From Hyphomicrobium sp. MC1 (lineage in GTDB: Bacteria > Pseudomonadota > Alphaproteobacteria > Rhizobiales > Hyphomicrobiaceae), in assembly GCF_000253295.1 (NCBI RefSeq), contig NC_015717.1, forward strand, positions 1 to 64,000: DNA of 64,000 nt. Direction: 5' to 3'. Position numbers and translations under genes: made by a program. Shown piece after piece: positions 9,703 to 18,716 of this stretch (its first letter is position 1; the number at the start of each line of letters is the position of its first letter). Below the pieces are notes generated by a model that was not told where the DNA came from, did no database searches, and saw only the letters and a list, made by a program, of their open reading frames with translations.

Positions 9703-12027
9703 GTGTTGCGTGCCATCGCAGCAGCTCTGGGTTTTGTGTTGTGGCTGGTCCGCAGGATTCTGTTCGGACCGCGGCGCAAGCCAGCTGCGGCGCCCGAGCC
9801 GACGCTTCCGGCGTCGTTTCAGTCCGTTGCGACGCGGGCGTTCGGTGCGGGTGGGGCCGACAAGCCTGTTCAGGCTGTGCAAGCGGCTTCGCGACCGAAA
9901 CAGAAACGCGCGCCTCGGCTGACGCTGAAATATCGCGTCGCAATCGGCGGTGCGGTTCTGGGCACCGGTCTGTTGATGCTGACCTTCGCATTCATGATGG
10001 TCTATTACACCGTTGTTTTTCCGGACCCGCTGGCGCTGCGTGCCTCCGGCCATGCACCGCTCATCCGGATCCTGGCGCGCGACGGAACGGTGCTCGCCGT
10101 GCGTGGTGCGCCGCATGAATACATCCCGCTCGAAAAAATGGCCAAAGCGTTGCCTGCGGCAGTCGTTGCAACAGAAGACCGGCGCTTTTTCGATCATTAC
10201 GGTGTCGATCCGGCTGGCATGCTGCGGGCGATGTTTGCGAACTTGCGCGCCGGGCGGTTCGCGCAAGGCGGTTCGACGCTGACGCAGCAGCTCGCGAAGA
10301 ATTTGTTTCTGACGCAAGACCGAACGCTGTCACGCAAGATCGCCGAGCTTGGGCTGGCGCTGTGGCTCGAGGTTCGTTTGACGAAGCCGGAGATTTTGGA
10401 ACTCTACTTGAACCAAGTCTATTTCGGTAGCGGCGCATATGGCGTGGAGGCGGCAAGCGAGCGGTATCTCAATAAACCTGCGAGCGAACTGACGATCCCG
10501 GAAGCGGCGATGATTGCCGGGCTTCTGAAGGCGCCTTCGAAATATTCGCCGTCGGCGAGCCCTGGCGCTGCCCGCGCGCGGGCGCGCGTTGTCATTACCA
10601 AGATGTTTGATGCCGGCTTCATCTCCGAAGCGCAGGAGACGCAGGCGCTGGCGCAGACGCTGGTGTTCAACGAACAGAAGATCGAGCAGACGGCGGCAGA
10701 CGCGGGCTATGTCGTCGATTGGGTTCTCGATCAGTTGCCGGCTGCGGTCAGCGAGGACGAACAGGCCGATCTCATCGTCGAGACGACCGTTGATAAAAAT
10801 CTTCAGCGGCGCGCGCAAGAGACCGTCGCGGATACGCTGGCACGGAAAGGCGAGGCCTACGGTGCGAGCCAAGCGGCGATGACGCTGCTCGACGGCAGCG
10901 GCGGTGTGCGTGTGATGGTCGGTGGCCGTGATTATGCCGGCAGCCAGTTCAATCGCGTCATCAGGGGCAAGCGACAGCCGGGGTCGGCGTTCAAGCCGTT
11001 CATCTATCTCGCCGCGTTGAACAAGGGCATGTCGCCCGACACGATCGTCAATGATGCGCCGATCACGATCGGCGGGTGGTCGCCGAAGAACGACGACGGG
11101 AAGTACGCAGGGCCGGTTCCGATCCGGCGCGCGATTGCGCAGTCGATCAACACCGTTGCGGTGCGCCTCAATCAGGCGATCGGGCGCGGCACGGCCGTCG
11201 ATCTGGCGCAGCGGCTCGGCATCAAGTCCGAGCTGCATGATGGTCCGTCGCTCGCGCTCGGGACGTCGGAAGTGACGCTGCTTGAAATGGCGGGTGCTTA
11301 TGCGGCGTTCTCGAATGGCGGATACGTGGTCACGCCGCACGTCATCACGCGGATCACGACGAGCCGCGGCCGTGTGCTCTACGAATACGAGCCGCCGCAG
11401 AACGCGCGCATCCCAGAGGCGGACCGCATCGGCGCGCTGAACGACATCCTGAATGCGGCCGTCGATTACGGCACCGGACGGCGCGCCGCACTTCCCGATC
11501 GGCCTGCGGCGGGCAAGACCGGCACGACGCAGGATTTCCGCGATGCCTGGTTCATGGGATACACGGCACAGTTTGCGGCAGGCGTCTGGGTTGGCAATGA
11601 TAACGGCAAGTCGATGAACCGCGCGACGGGCGGCAGTCTGCCCGCCGAGATCTGGCGGCAGGTGATGCGCGTTGCCGACGAAGGCTTGCCGCCGCTGTTG
11701 TTGCCGGGAACCGTTGTCGCGAACCCCCAGGTCGAAGCGGCGACATGGGGCGGCCTTGCGAACCGGCTGCCGCGTGTGGTCGAAGCGCCAGAAATTCTGC
11801 CATGGCAGCGTCGTCCGGGCGCTTTGGTACAGCAGCCCTATTCGGCGACTTCGGTGTCGCTCGCCGCGCCGAATGCATCGCATCCGGCCAACAGCATCGG
11901 CGAAGACTTCATCGAGAAAGCTCTGGCGTCATCGCCGGCGAATGGCAGCAGTCATGCCGCGCAAGTCGCTGCGCCGGACTCATCGACGCCGCAAAGCGGC
12001 GCCTTTCCATTCAGCAATTGGTGGTGA
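9703..12027 (+). CDS. mrcA: Class A penicillin-binding protein 1A
   Basis: This bifunctional peptidoglycan synthase has a cytoplasmic tail (about 70 residues), one membrane anchor (about 84-110), a GT51 glycosyltransferase domain with ATEDRRFFDHYG (catalytic Glu about 158) and GGSTLTQQLAKN, and a transpeptidase domain with SxxK = SAFK (about 427), SIN and KTGTT. It resembles PBP1A (TIGR02074). No ATG is available near the N-terminus. GTG 9703 is preferred because AAGGA lies seven bases upstream, while TTG 9697 lies almost on top of that site. The C-terminal 100 residues are Ser/Ala/Pro-rich. It is the first of three class A PBPs in the window. Confidence 0.92.
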   Translation: MLRAIAAALGFVLWLVRRILFGPRRKPAAAPEPTLPASFQSVATRAFGAGGADKPVQAVQAASRPKQKRAPRLTLKYRVAIGGAVLGTGLLMLTFAFMMVYYTVVFPDPLALRASGHAPLIRILARDGTVLAVRGAPHEYIPLEKMAKALPAAVVATEDRRFFDHYGVDPAGMLRAMFANLRAGRFAQGGSTLTQQLAKNLFLTQDRTLSRKIAELGLALWLEVRLTKPEILELYLNQVYFGSGAYGVEAASERYLNKPASELTIPEAAMIAGLLKAPSKYSPSASPGAARARARVVITKMFDAGFISEAQETQALAQTLVFNEQKIEQTAADAGYVVDWVLDQLPAAVSEDEQADLIVETTVDKNLQRRAQETVADTLARKGEAYGASQAAMTLLDGSGGVRVMVGGRDYAGSQFNRVIRGKRQPGSAFKPFIYLAALNKGMSPDTIVNDAPITIGGWSPKNDDGKYAGPVPIRRAIAQSINTVAVRLNQAIGRGTAVDLAQRLGIKSELHDGPSLALGTSEVTLLEMAGAYAAFSNGGYVVTPHVITRITTSRGRVLYEYEPPQNARIPEADRIGALNDILNAAVDYGTGRRAALPDRPAAGKTGTTQDFRDAWFMGYTAQFAAGVWVGNDNGKSMNRATGGSLPAEIWRQVMRVADEGLPPLLLPGTVVANPQVEAATWGGLANRLPRVVEAPEILPWQRRPGALVQQPYSATSVSLAAPNASHPANSIGEDFIEKALASSPANGSSHAAQVAAPDSSTPQSGAFPFSNWW

Positions 12028-12042
12028 CGCCGGGATGCCCTG

Positions 12043-12810
12043 TCAGTGTCCGCGACAGTGGGCAGGGCCGTAGCGGTGAAGATCGGGACCGAGCACCTGC
12101 AACCATTGCTTGGCGCTTTCGAAATCCGGACAGATCTTTTTGACGAGCGCCCAGAAGCGTGGGCCGTGATTCATCTCGATGAGATGGGCCACCTCGTGCG
12201 CGGCGACGTAATCGAGCACGAATGGAGGCGCGAGGATCAGGCGCCACGAGAACGACAACGCGCCGGTCGTCGAGCACGAACCCCAGCGGCTCGTTTGATC
12301 GCGGATCGCAATGCGCTTGGCCTGGAGCGATAGCGGACGCGTGTGTTTTTCGACGCTCGCTGCGAGATCGCGTTTGGCTTCCTCGAAAAGCCAGCGCGTC
12401 AAACGGTTGGGCGCCAAGTCTTCGTCGCCAGGAACGACAATCGATGGATGCGCGCCACGCTTGTCGATGGCGATGATGCGTGAGCGCTTTTGGCCTGAGA
12501 AGGTAATCGTGTGCGGAACGCCGCGCAGCGGCATGGCGGCGGCGTGCTCGAACGGCACATGGTTCGGCAAGCTGTCGAGGCGGGCGCGAACCCAATCGAT
12601 GTGGCGATTGAGGAAGGTGCCCGCTTCGTCGAGATCGCATTGCAGTGGCAGCGTGACGATCACGGCGCGGCGCGTGCGACTTACGCGGAGCGTAAGACGC
12701 CGGGCGCCGGGATGACGACGCACTTCCAACTGCGCACCGATGTCTTCGAGGCGGACGGATCGTGTTTTGGAACTCAAGTCGATGGCGCGCCGTCCGTTCA
12801 TGATCCTCAT
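12043..12810 (-). CDS. YgjP/SprT-like zinc metallopeptidase (DUF45)
   Basis: The 255-residue protein has the DUF45/YgjP-like core: RDQTSRWGSCSTTG (about 171-184), then the zinc motif HEVAH (205-209) with a further histidine in MNHGPRFW (about 215). The pattern is that of SprT/M48-type gluzincins; the family's physiological substrate is not established. It ends in an unusual His-containing tail, HRYGPAHCRGH. The start at 12810 is supported by AGGGGGCAGAGCGC just upstream. It converges on PBP1A with only 15 bases between the stops. Confidence 0.88.
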   Translation of the reverse strand: MRIMNGRRAIDLSSKTRSVRLEDIGAQLEVRRHPGARRLTLRVSRTRRAVIVTLPLQCDLDEAGTFLNRHIDWVRARLDSLPNHVPFEHAAAMPLRGVPHTITFSGQKRSRIIAIDKRGAHPSIVVPGDEDLAPNRLTRWLFEEAKRDLAASVEKHTRPLSLQAKRIAIRDQTSRWGSCSTTGALSFSWRLILAPPFVLDYVAAHEVAHLIEMNHGPRFWALVKKICPDFESAKQWLQVLGPDLHRYGPAHCRGH

Positions 12811-12997
12811 GCGCTCTGCCCCCTAAAGCCGACGCGCATCCAAGTGATGCAACGAAGTGCCGATCGCGAATGGTTGATCAATACAGCACGATGATGACCT
12901 ATCAAGGTTCTCGTCGTCGCTCCAGATGCAATGTCACAGGGATGTTCCAGCATGTGAAAGTGTGGCCCGCGGGTCTCAGGAACGAATCGCCGCTTGC

Positions 12998-13606
12998 TCA
13001 CTGCGGAAGTGCCCTGTCCAACGAAGCAACGAGCTGATCGACATCGTTCGTATGCGGGATCGGCGCGAGCAGTTTTCCATCTTTCCCCATCAAATAAAAG
13101 ATCGCGGAGTGATCGATGGTGTAGCTCTTGGGATCCTTTTCATCGGCGACTTTCTGATAATAGACGCGATAAGCCTTCGCAGTCGCTGCGATTTCGCTTT
13201 CTGTCCCGGTGAGACCAACAAGACGCGGACTGAACGCCTTAACGTATGTCGCCATCTTCTCGGGCGTATCCTGAGCAGGGTCCAGTGTGATGAAGATCGG
13301 CACGATGTCGTCGGCGCGCTTGCCGAGCTTGTCGAGTGCGGCGGACATCACTTGCAGGCCTGCGGGGCAGATGTCCGGGCAGTTTGTGTAACCGAAGAAC
13401 ACCAGCATGTAGCGGCCGAGGTAGTCCTTGTCGGTTACGCGCTTGCCGGTGTTGTCGATCAAGCTGAACGGTCCGCCGACGGAGGGGCGCCCGGAGACGG
13501 TCGACTGACCTTCGATCGTCGAACTCGGACTTCTGAGTGCAATAAATCCGAGCGCCGTGCCGGTCAGCAAGCCGGCAAAGGCGAGAGCTATCGTCGTGCG
13601 ATTCAT
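12998..13606 (-). CDS. SCO1/SenC/PrrC family copper chaperone
   Basis: SCO proteins carry copper to, or reduce the thiols of, the CuA site of cytochrome c oxidase. The 202-residue protein has an N-terminal membrane anchor (about 5-24) and a periplasmic thioredoxin-like domain with the copper-binding CPDIC motif (Cys76, Cys80) and the conserved His166 in TIDHSAIF. ATG 13606 is taken as start because the anchor follows directly; an in-frame ATG eight codons upstream is possible. It is divergent from the MAPEG gene and two genes from the ActS/ActR pair. This recalls the regB-senC-regA cluster of Rhodobacter, though the order differs here. Confidence 0.92.
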   Translation of the reverse strand: MNRTTIALAFAGLLTGTALGFIALRSPSSTIEGQSTVSGRPSVGGPFSLIDNTGKRVTDKDYLGRYMLVFFGYTNCPDICPAGLQVMSAALDKLGKRADDIVPIFITLDPAQDTPEKMATYVKAFSPRLVGLTGTESEIAATAKAYRVYYQKVADEKDPKSYTIDHSAIFYLMGKDGKLLAPIPHTNDVDQLVASLDRALPQ

Positions 13607-13713
13607 AATCTTGATGTCTCCAACTCGCATTGGCTAGAAATGTTATCAGGCGCCGAAGTCGCCGCATCGATGGGGCGGCCCTTCGCTCGCAACCCGCAAG
13701 CAAAGGTCTCGAC

Positions 13714-14103
13714 ATGCCCGTTGCGATTACAGCCCTCTACTCCGGCATCCTGGCTCTCATTATCGTTGCAATGGGGATCAACGTTACGGTGCACCGTTTC
13801 CGATACGGCGTGATGCTCGGTGATGGTGGACAGAACGTGTTGAAGCGCATGGTCCGCATACACGGCAACACCGTCGAAAACATTCCCCTCTGTGCGCTGC
13901 TCATGGCTCTCTATGAACTCAACGGCGGCGACAAGATAGTGCTGCATGCGGCAGGCATCGCTCTCATCGCGGGTCGGATGCTTTTCGCGGGACCTTTATG
14001 GTTTCACGATGGGCCAAGCCCCATCCGGGCGAGTGGGGTAACCCTGACATGGGCTACAACCGCGCTTCTAGCAATGCTAAATATTCTGCAGTTGCGTTCA
14101 TAG
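13714..14103 (+). CDS. MAPEG family membrane protein
   Basis: The 129-residue protein has four predicted transmembrane helices and the MAPEG-type segment RMVRIHGNTVENIPLCALLMAL, containing the conserved E-N-x-P core. Bacterial MAPEG proteins are related to microsomal glutathione transferases; the substrate of this one is unknown. ATG 13714 is chosen because AAAGG lies eight bases before it and the first helix begins at once (MPVAITALYSG). A longer open frame upstream is Arg-rich and overlaps the divergent SCO gene, so it is not used. Confidence 0.88.
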   Translation: MPVAITALYSGILALIIVAMGINVTVHRFRYGVMLGDGGQNVLKRMVRIHGNTVENIPLCALLMALYELNGGDKIVLHAAGIALIAGRMLFAGPLWFHDGPSPIRASGVTLTWATTALLAMLNILQLRS

Positions 14104-14169
14104 CGCGAGCGCATACGTGACGACCGTGCGACGTGAAGTCACGACATTCAACATTGGATCATTGCGTTT

Positions 14170-15570
14170 ATGAGCACGTCAATGGATGGCCCTCCGGCGG
14201 GGCAGCTTCTGAAAGGCATCGTCAACGAGCGCGAGAGTCAATTGCGGCTCGTCACCAGCGTTCGCCTGAGATGGGTGGCGGTGCTTGGGCAGCTCGGCGC
14301 GATCTCCGCCGTGACACTGCTTTACGGTTTTCCTTTGAATATCGGCAGTTGTCTCGTGCTGATTGCGGCGTCGGCATGGCTCAACGTGTTCCTGTCCATT
14401 CGCTATCCGGCGCGCCATCGTTTGACGACACACTTCGCCTTTGCGCTGCTCGTTTACGATGTGTTGCAGCTCGCAGGGCTTTTGTATCTGACGGGCGGGA
14501 TCCAGAATCCCTTCGCGGTTTTGCTGGTTGCGCCGATCACGGTCGCATCGGCGACGCTGCCGCCACGTTACACGCTTTTTCTCGGCGCGATGGTGATCGC
14601 CGCCGGAACGCTGCTCATCAGCCATCACTATCCGTTGCCGTGGTACCAGGGCATGCGGTTCGATCTGCCACGAGATTATAAGGTCGGTGCGTTGATCGCG
14701 CTGATCTCGACGATGGGCTTCATGGCCTTTTTCACGTGGCGATTGAACAAGGAATCGCGACAGATGTCGGCGGCGCTTGCCGCAACCGACATGGTTCTCG
14801 CGAGCGAACAGCGCCTGCACGCGCTCGATGGCCTGGCGGCTGCGGCGGCCCATGAACTCGGTACGCCGCTGTCGACGATCGTTCTGGTTTCGAAGGAGCT
14901 CGAATACGAGCTCGGCAAGGACAGCCCATATCGCGAAGATCTTCAGCTCTTGCACAGCCAGGCGCGGCGGTGCCGTGAAATTCTGCAGAAGCTAACGCGC
15001 AAGCCCGACGAGCAGGATCCGATGCATGCGAGCCTGACCGTTGTCGAGCTTCTCGAAGAAGCTTCGGCGGCGCATCGGTCCGCGGGCAAGCGCATCATCA
15101 TCTCGGCCAATCCGCTGCCCGGACTCGACGACGAAGTGCGGATCGAACCTGTCGCGCACCGGCGACCGGGTGTGATCTACGGCCTCGGCAACCTCATTGA
15201 GAACGCCGTGAGCTTTGCGCAGTCGGAGGTGCAACTATCGGCGCGCTGGAACGGCTCGCACGTTTACTTCACGATCACGGACGATGGTCCGGGCTTCGCG
15301 CCGGAAATGATGGACTCGATCGGCGAGCCCTACGTCACTTCTCGACGTTATGAGGATAAAGGCGAGCACGGCCATTCAGGCCTCGGGCTCGGGCTTTTCA
15401 TCGCCAAGACCTTGCTGGAGCGGTCGGGGGCAACGGTGACGTTTTCAAACCTGTCGCCTCCGCGCCGGGGGGCTAACATCCAGATTTCTTGGCCAAGAAC
15501 GGCGTTCGAGCTGCCGCCGGGGGCCTTCAATTGGCCGGGACGGCGTGGTATGCCTCTAAATGCGGCCTAG
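14170..15570 (+). CDS. actS: Redox-sensing histidine kinase ActS/RegB/PrrB
   Basis: This is the sensor kinase of the global redox system that controls respiration, carbon and nitrogen metabolism in alphaproteobacteria. Six hydrophobic segments (about 35-192) include the quinone-site motif GGIQNPF (109-115). The dimerisation helix carries the phospho-acceptor His228 in AAAHELGTPLSTI. Cys268 in RRCREIL is exactly 40 residues further, matching the H225/C265 spacing of the redox-active Cys in Rhodobacter RegB. The catalytic domain has N-, G1- and G2-box sequences (GNLIENAV, DDGPGF, GLGLGLF). The response regulator follows after a structured 142-base gap. Confidence 0.95.
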   Translation: MSTSMDGPPAGQLLKGIVNERESQLRLVTSVRLRWVAVLGQLGAISAVTLLYGFPLNIGSCLVLIAASAWLNVFLSIRYPARHRLTTHFAFALLVYDVLQLAGLLYLTGGIQNPFAVLLVAPITVASATLPPRYTLFLGAMVIAAGTLLISHHYPLPWYQGMRFDLPRDYKVGALIALISTMGFMAFFTWRLNKESRQMSAALAATDMVLASEQRLHALDGLAAAAAHELGTPLSTIVLVSKELEYELGKDSPYREDLQLLHSQARRCREILQKLTRKPDEQDPMHASLTVVELLEEASAAHRSAGKRIIISANPLPGLDDEVRIEPVAHRRPGVIYGLGNLIENAVSFAQSEVQLSARWNGSHVYFTITDDGPGFAPEMMDSIGEPYVTSRRYEDKGEHGHSGLGLGLFIAKTLLERSGATVTFSNLSPPRRGANIQISWPRTAFELPPGAFNWPGRRGMPLNAA

Positions 15571-15671
15571 ACGGGCAATTTGCCGCTAAAGCCCTGTCTT
15601 TTATTGCCCGCGAAGTAACCTTTCGGGTTGCTTTTTGCTTGCTTAAGGGACGTTAGCCCTTTAGGCCGCAT
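15560..15671 (+). promoter_or_regulatory. Structured actS-actR intergenic region
   Basis: Ten-base inverted arms ATGCGGCCTA (15560-15569, overlapping the actS stop) and TAGGCCGCAT (15662-15671) enclose two smaller hairpins. One is GTAACC/GGTTGC (15615-15631) followed by five T residues, a weak intrinsic terminator. The other is AAGGG/CCCTT (about 15645-15660). This could lower actR transcription from the actS promoter or hold a separate actR promoter. Confidence 0.45.
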
Positions 15672-15712
15672 AAGAAATATGGCCTGTCATGAAAAAAGCT
15701 AACGGATAAACC

Positions 15713-16297
15713 GTGATGCGGGAGGCTCCCTTGGTTACCGAAGACCTGTCTTTTAAGCAGGATGAATTGCCGGCCGACCGTTCGTTGGTCATCGTCGATG
15801 ACGACCGGTCCTTCTTGCAACGTCTGGCGCGCGCAATGGAGCTTCGCGGCTTCGAAGTCCGCTTTGGCCACTCGGTTGCGGAAGGCGTCGATCTGATCCG
15901 CGAGAAGGCTCCGGCTTTCGCCGTTGTCGATATGCGTCTTGAGGATGGTTCGGGCCTCGACGTCATTGCCGAACTGGCGAAGGCTCGTCCCGATTCGCGC
16001 GCTATCGTGCTGACGGGTTACGGCAACATCGCGACAGCTGTTTCGGCTGTGAAACTCGGCGCTGTCGATTATCTCGCGAAGCCTGCCGATGCCGACGACG
16101 TGACGGACGCGCTTCTGGCGCCGACGGACGCGAAGGCGCCGCCGCCGGAAAACCCGATGTCGGCCGATCGCGTGCGCTGGGAACACATTCAGCGCGTCTA
16201 TGAGCTTTGCAATCGCAATGTCTCGGAGACGGCACGCCGGCTCAACATGCATCGCCGCACGCTGCAGCGGATTTTGGCGAAGCGCGCGCCGAAGTAA
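15713..16297 (+). CDS. actR: Response regulator ActR/RegA/PrrA
   Basis: The 194-residue regulator has a receiver domain (LVIVDDDRSF, phospho-acceptor Asp about 73 in VVDMRLEDGSG, switch Thr in LTGYGNIATA, Lys in YLAKPADADD). A proline-containing linker follows, then a Fis-type helix-turn-helix at the extreme C-terminus (RNVSETARRLNMHRRTLQRI), the hallmark of RegA/PrrA/ActR. It is phosphorylated by the ActS kinase encoded upstream. GTG 15713 and ATG 15716 are adjacent possible starts, and the ATG is probably used. Confidence 0.95.
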   Translation: MMREAPLVTEDLSFKQDELPADRSLVIVDDDRSFLQRLARAMELRGFEVRFGHSVAEGVDLIREKAPAFAVVDMRLEDGSGLDVIAELAKARPDSRAIVLTGYGNIATAVSAVKLGAVDYLAKPADADDVTDALLAPTDAKAPPPENPMSADRVRWEHIQRVYELCNRNVSETARRLNMHRRTLQRILAKRAPK

Positions 16298-16331
16298 GCG
16301 CGCCGCTTTCGCAACTGCTACCTCACACGAC

Positions 16332-16844
16332 TTATTCGATCGCGAGGCCGGGGTCGATCTGCGCCAGCAGACGCATCGACGCCGTGCGCGCGATCGCTAT
16401 CGTTAACGCCTTCCGCCGCGCGGCCGTCAGCGGATGCGGTGGCGGCGGACGCACCAAATCTCCAGCATAGGCGTCAGCGAGAATAAGCCCGGTATCGGGC
16501 GGCAGGATCTCCGATGGAAAATCGGGCGCCACCGCAAAGAGCAGCGCATCGCAGTACTCACGGTACTCCGGCCATTTCTGATCGGCGCGGAAGTCGGCAA
16601 TGCTCGACTTGATCTCTACGATCCAGATCTCGCCGTTGCGTCCGATAGCGAGAACGTCGGCGCGACGGCCGTTACCGAGTGTGATCTCGTGCAAACTTTC
16701 GAAGTTGAGCGTGCGCAGCAGGCGCTGCGTGCCGCGCAGGATTGCACGTGCCCGCTCGTAGTTGCGCACGACCTCGGTCGCCGCGCTGTCCGTATTCGGG
16801 ACAGGCTGAAAAGGATTCGTTGAGGAAGAGGAACCGTCGGTCAT
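16332..16844 (-). CDS. mmcB: MmcB family DNA repair protein
   Basis: The 170-residue protein contains the MmcB nuclease-like pattern RRADVLAIGRNGEIWIVEIK, then SSIADFRADQKWPEYREYCD and LLFAVAPDF. The acidic residues and the E-x-K resemble a PD-(D/E)XK core. In Caulobacter, MmcB belongs to the damage response together with alternative polymerases. The gene converges on actR with a 34-base gap. The N-terminal 30 residues are Ser/Pro-rich and probably unstructured. Confidence 0.85.
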   Translation of the reverse strand: MTDGSSSSTNPFQPVPNTDSAATEVVRNYERARAILRGTQRLLRTLNFESLHEITLGNGRRADVLAIGRNGEIWIVEIKSSIADFRADQKWPEYREYCDALLFAVAPDFPSEILPPDTGLILADAYAGDLVRPPPPHPLTAARRKALTIAIARTASMRLLAQIDPGLAIE

Positions 16845-16952
16845 GGTCCCGCCATTATGACCGTGCGACTGTTGCAGACAAGCTGGCAGCGGGGACGGCC
16901 TCTTGGTCGTCCAAAACGTCGTTCGAGGGGATAGGGTCCCCGGGGGGAGAGC

Positions 16953-18716
16953 GTGCGAATGGTCTTCTGGCGCAACAGATCGGAGAAGAAGGCCGAGGCG
17001 CCGGTCACAGTCGAAGCGGAAACGCCGCCACCGATCACTACCGTCAAGCAGGCAGCAGCTGAGCAGCCTGCGGCGGAGGTCGCGGTGGACACAGTTGATA
17101 CCATCGAGGCCGAAGCATCAACCAATGTGGTGACGCTCGTGACCAGTCGGCTTGCTGATCGCCTCGCGGATGTTGCGCCTACTGGCGAGCGTGGCGCGGC
17201 AAAGGATCAGCGCTCCGTCACGGAGACGCCCGCGCGCGATCTGGCGCAGATCAAGCCGGTCGAGCAGACGCATTTCTTCGGACAGAAACGAGCCATCGGC
17301 AAAATTCGCGCGGCGCTCGGCGCCGGTCGCGGCGAACATCTGCTCATCCTGGGCGAGCCGGGCACCGGCCGATTGGAACTCGCGGAAGCGCTCGGCACCG
17401 AAGTGGATCGTGCGCCTGCCGCCGACTGGATCTTCGTGGTGGATCCCAACGCGCCGTCGCGAGCTAAAGGGTTCGAGTTGCCGCCGGGCGAAGGCGCGCG
17501 GTTCCGACGCGATACGAGAATTACGCTCGACAAAGCGTGCGCGGCGTTTGGACGTTATCTAAAAAGCGAAGAGCACCGCATCAGTCTCGATCTCCTCGAA
17601 GAAGACATGCGCTATCGCAGCGAGCGCGCGGTCGAATCCATTCGTCGCCGGGCTGAAGCGCAGAACATTGCGGTCGTGAAATCTCTCGACGGCTACGTGC
17701 TGGCGCCGATGCATGAAGGGCGCGTCGTGCGCTCGGATGTTTTTCGGGCGCTGCCGGAAGCTTTGAAACGCAACGTCGAAGCGAAGATCACGGTGCTCGA
17801 AGACGAGTTGCAGTCGATCGTCGCGACGTTGCCGGACGCCGAATTCGAAGCCAGCGAGAAGCATGACGTGCTCATTCGTCAAGCGGCGCTCAGGACATTG
17901 CGTCCGGGCTTGGCTGCCGTTCGGCGCGCTTATGCCGATGGGCTTTCCATCGGTGCGGCGCTCGATGCTATCGAAGAGGCGTTTCTTTCGGCGGCCACAC
18001 GCCATGCAGGGACCGAGACTTTCGCGCCGGTCATTTTTCTCGATTCCGAGGACGTGCAACTCGTCGATCCGACAGTGCCGAGTAAAGTCGTCATTGCGCG
18101 GCAGGCGTCGGCAACCGATCTGCTCGGCGAGGTCAGCCGCGATGCGCTGGGGTTTCCTGTTCTTCTTCCCGGCCACTTGATGCGCGCCGGGTCGGGAATC
18201 GTCATCGTTGAGGCGTGGCGGCTCGCGGCCGATCCGGCGGCTTGGCTGGTGCTCAGTGCTGCAATCCGCAGCAAGCAAATTTCTCCACTCAGTGCGCCGG
18301 GCGTCGGCGTAAAGATTGATCCGATGCCGTTTGCTGCGACCGTCGTGCTGGTCTCGGATGCGCAGTCGTGGTCGAAGCTCGAAGCCATTGAGCCCGGTAT
18401 TGCGCGATATTTTCCGCACGTCGCAAAGCTCGCAGACACGGTGCCGATGTCGGAGCTCAGCGAGGACGAGTTCGCGAAAGGCGCGGCGCGGCTGGCGGTC
18501 GATCATGGTCTTCGCCCGATCAACGCCGGTGTAGCGCCGCTTATCTATAAGGACGCTGTTCGTCGCGGTGGCGGGCGTGTGTCGCTTGCCGGCATTCAGC
18601 TTCTGCATCTGCTGCAAGAAGCCGATGCCATCGCCGCAGATCACTCGGCGTCGCAAATTCGCGTGGCCGATCTCAACGCAGCGCTCGCCCGCCGCGCCGA
18701 TGGCGATACGCCGTGA
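16953..18716 (+). CDS. Lon-like ATPase-domain protein lacking the protease domain
   Basis: From about residue 105 the 587-residue protein follows the Lon-related (LonC/AAA_32) pattern: FFGQKRAIGKIRAAL, LLILGEPGTGR (134-140), DWIFVVDPNAPSRAKGFELP, a long helical insert, then GHLMRAGSGIVIVEAWRLAA and a helical lid region. It stops where the Ser-Lys protease domain of that family would begin; relatives are roughly 200 residues longer. Walker A is degenerate, with Arg for Lys and Leu for Ser/Thr, so ATP hydrolysis is doubtful. The first 100 residues are acidic and low-complexity. GTG 16953 or ATG 16959 may be the start. The stop overlaps the next gene by four bases. Confidence 0.7.
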   Translation: MRMVFWRNRSEKKAEAPVTVEAETPPPITTVKQAAAEQPAAEVAVDTVDTIEAEASTNVVTLVTSRLADRLADVAPTGERGAAKDQRSVTETPARDLAQIKPVEQTHFFGQKRAIGKIRAALGAGRGEHLLILGEPGTGRLELAEALGTEVDRAPAADWIFVVDPNAPSRAKGFELPPGEGARFRRDTRITLDKACAAFGRYLKSEEHRISLDLLEEDMRYRSERAVESIRRRAEAQNIAVVKSLDGYVLAPMHEGRVVRSDVFRALPEALKRNVEAKITVLEDELQSIVATLPDAEFEASEKHDVLIRQAALRTLRPGLAAVRRAYADGLSIGAALDAIEEAFLSAATRHAGTETFAPVIFLDSEDVQLVDPTVPSKVVIARQASATDLLGEVSRDALGFPVLLPGHLMRAGSGIVIVEAWRLAADPAAWLVLSAAIRSKQISPLSAPGVGVKIDPMPFAATVVLVSDAQSWSKLEAIEPGIARYFPHVAKLADTVPMSELSEDEFAKGAARLAVDHGLRPINAGVAPLIYKDAVRRGGGRVSLAGIQLLHLLQEADAIAADHSASQIRVADLNAALARRADGDTP

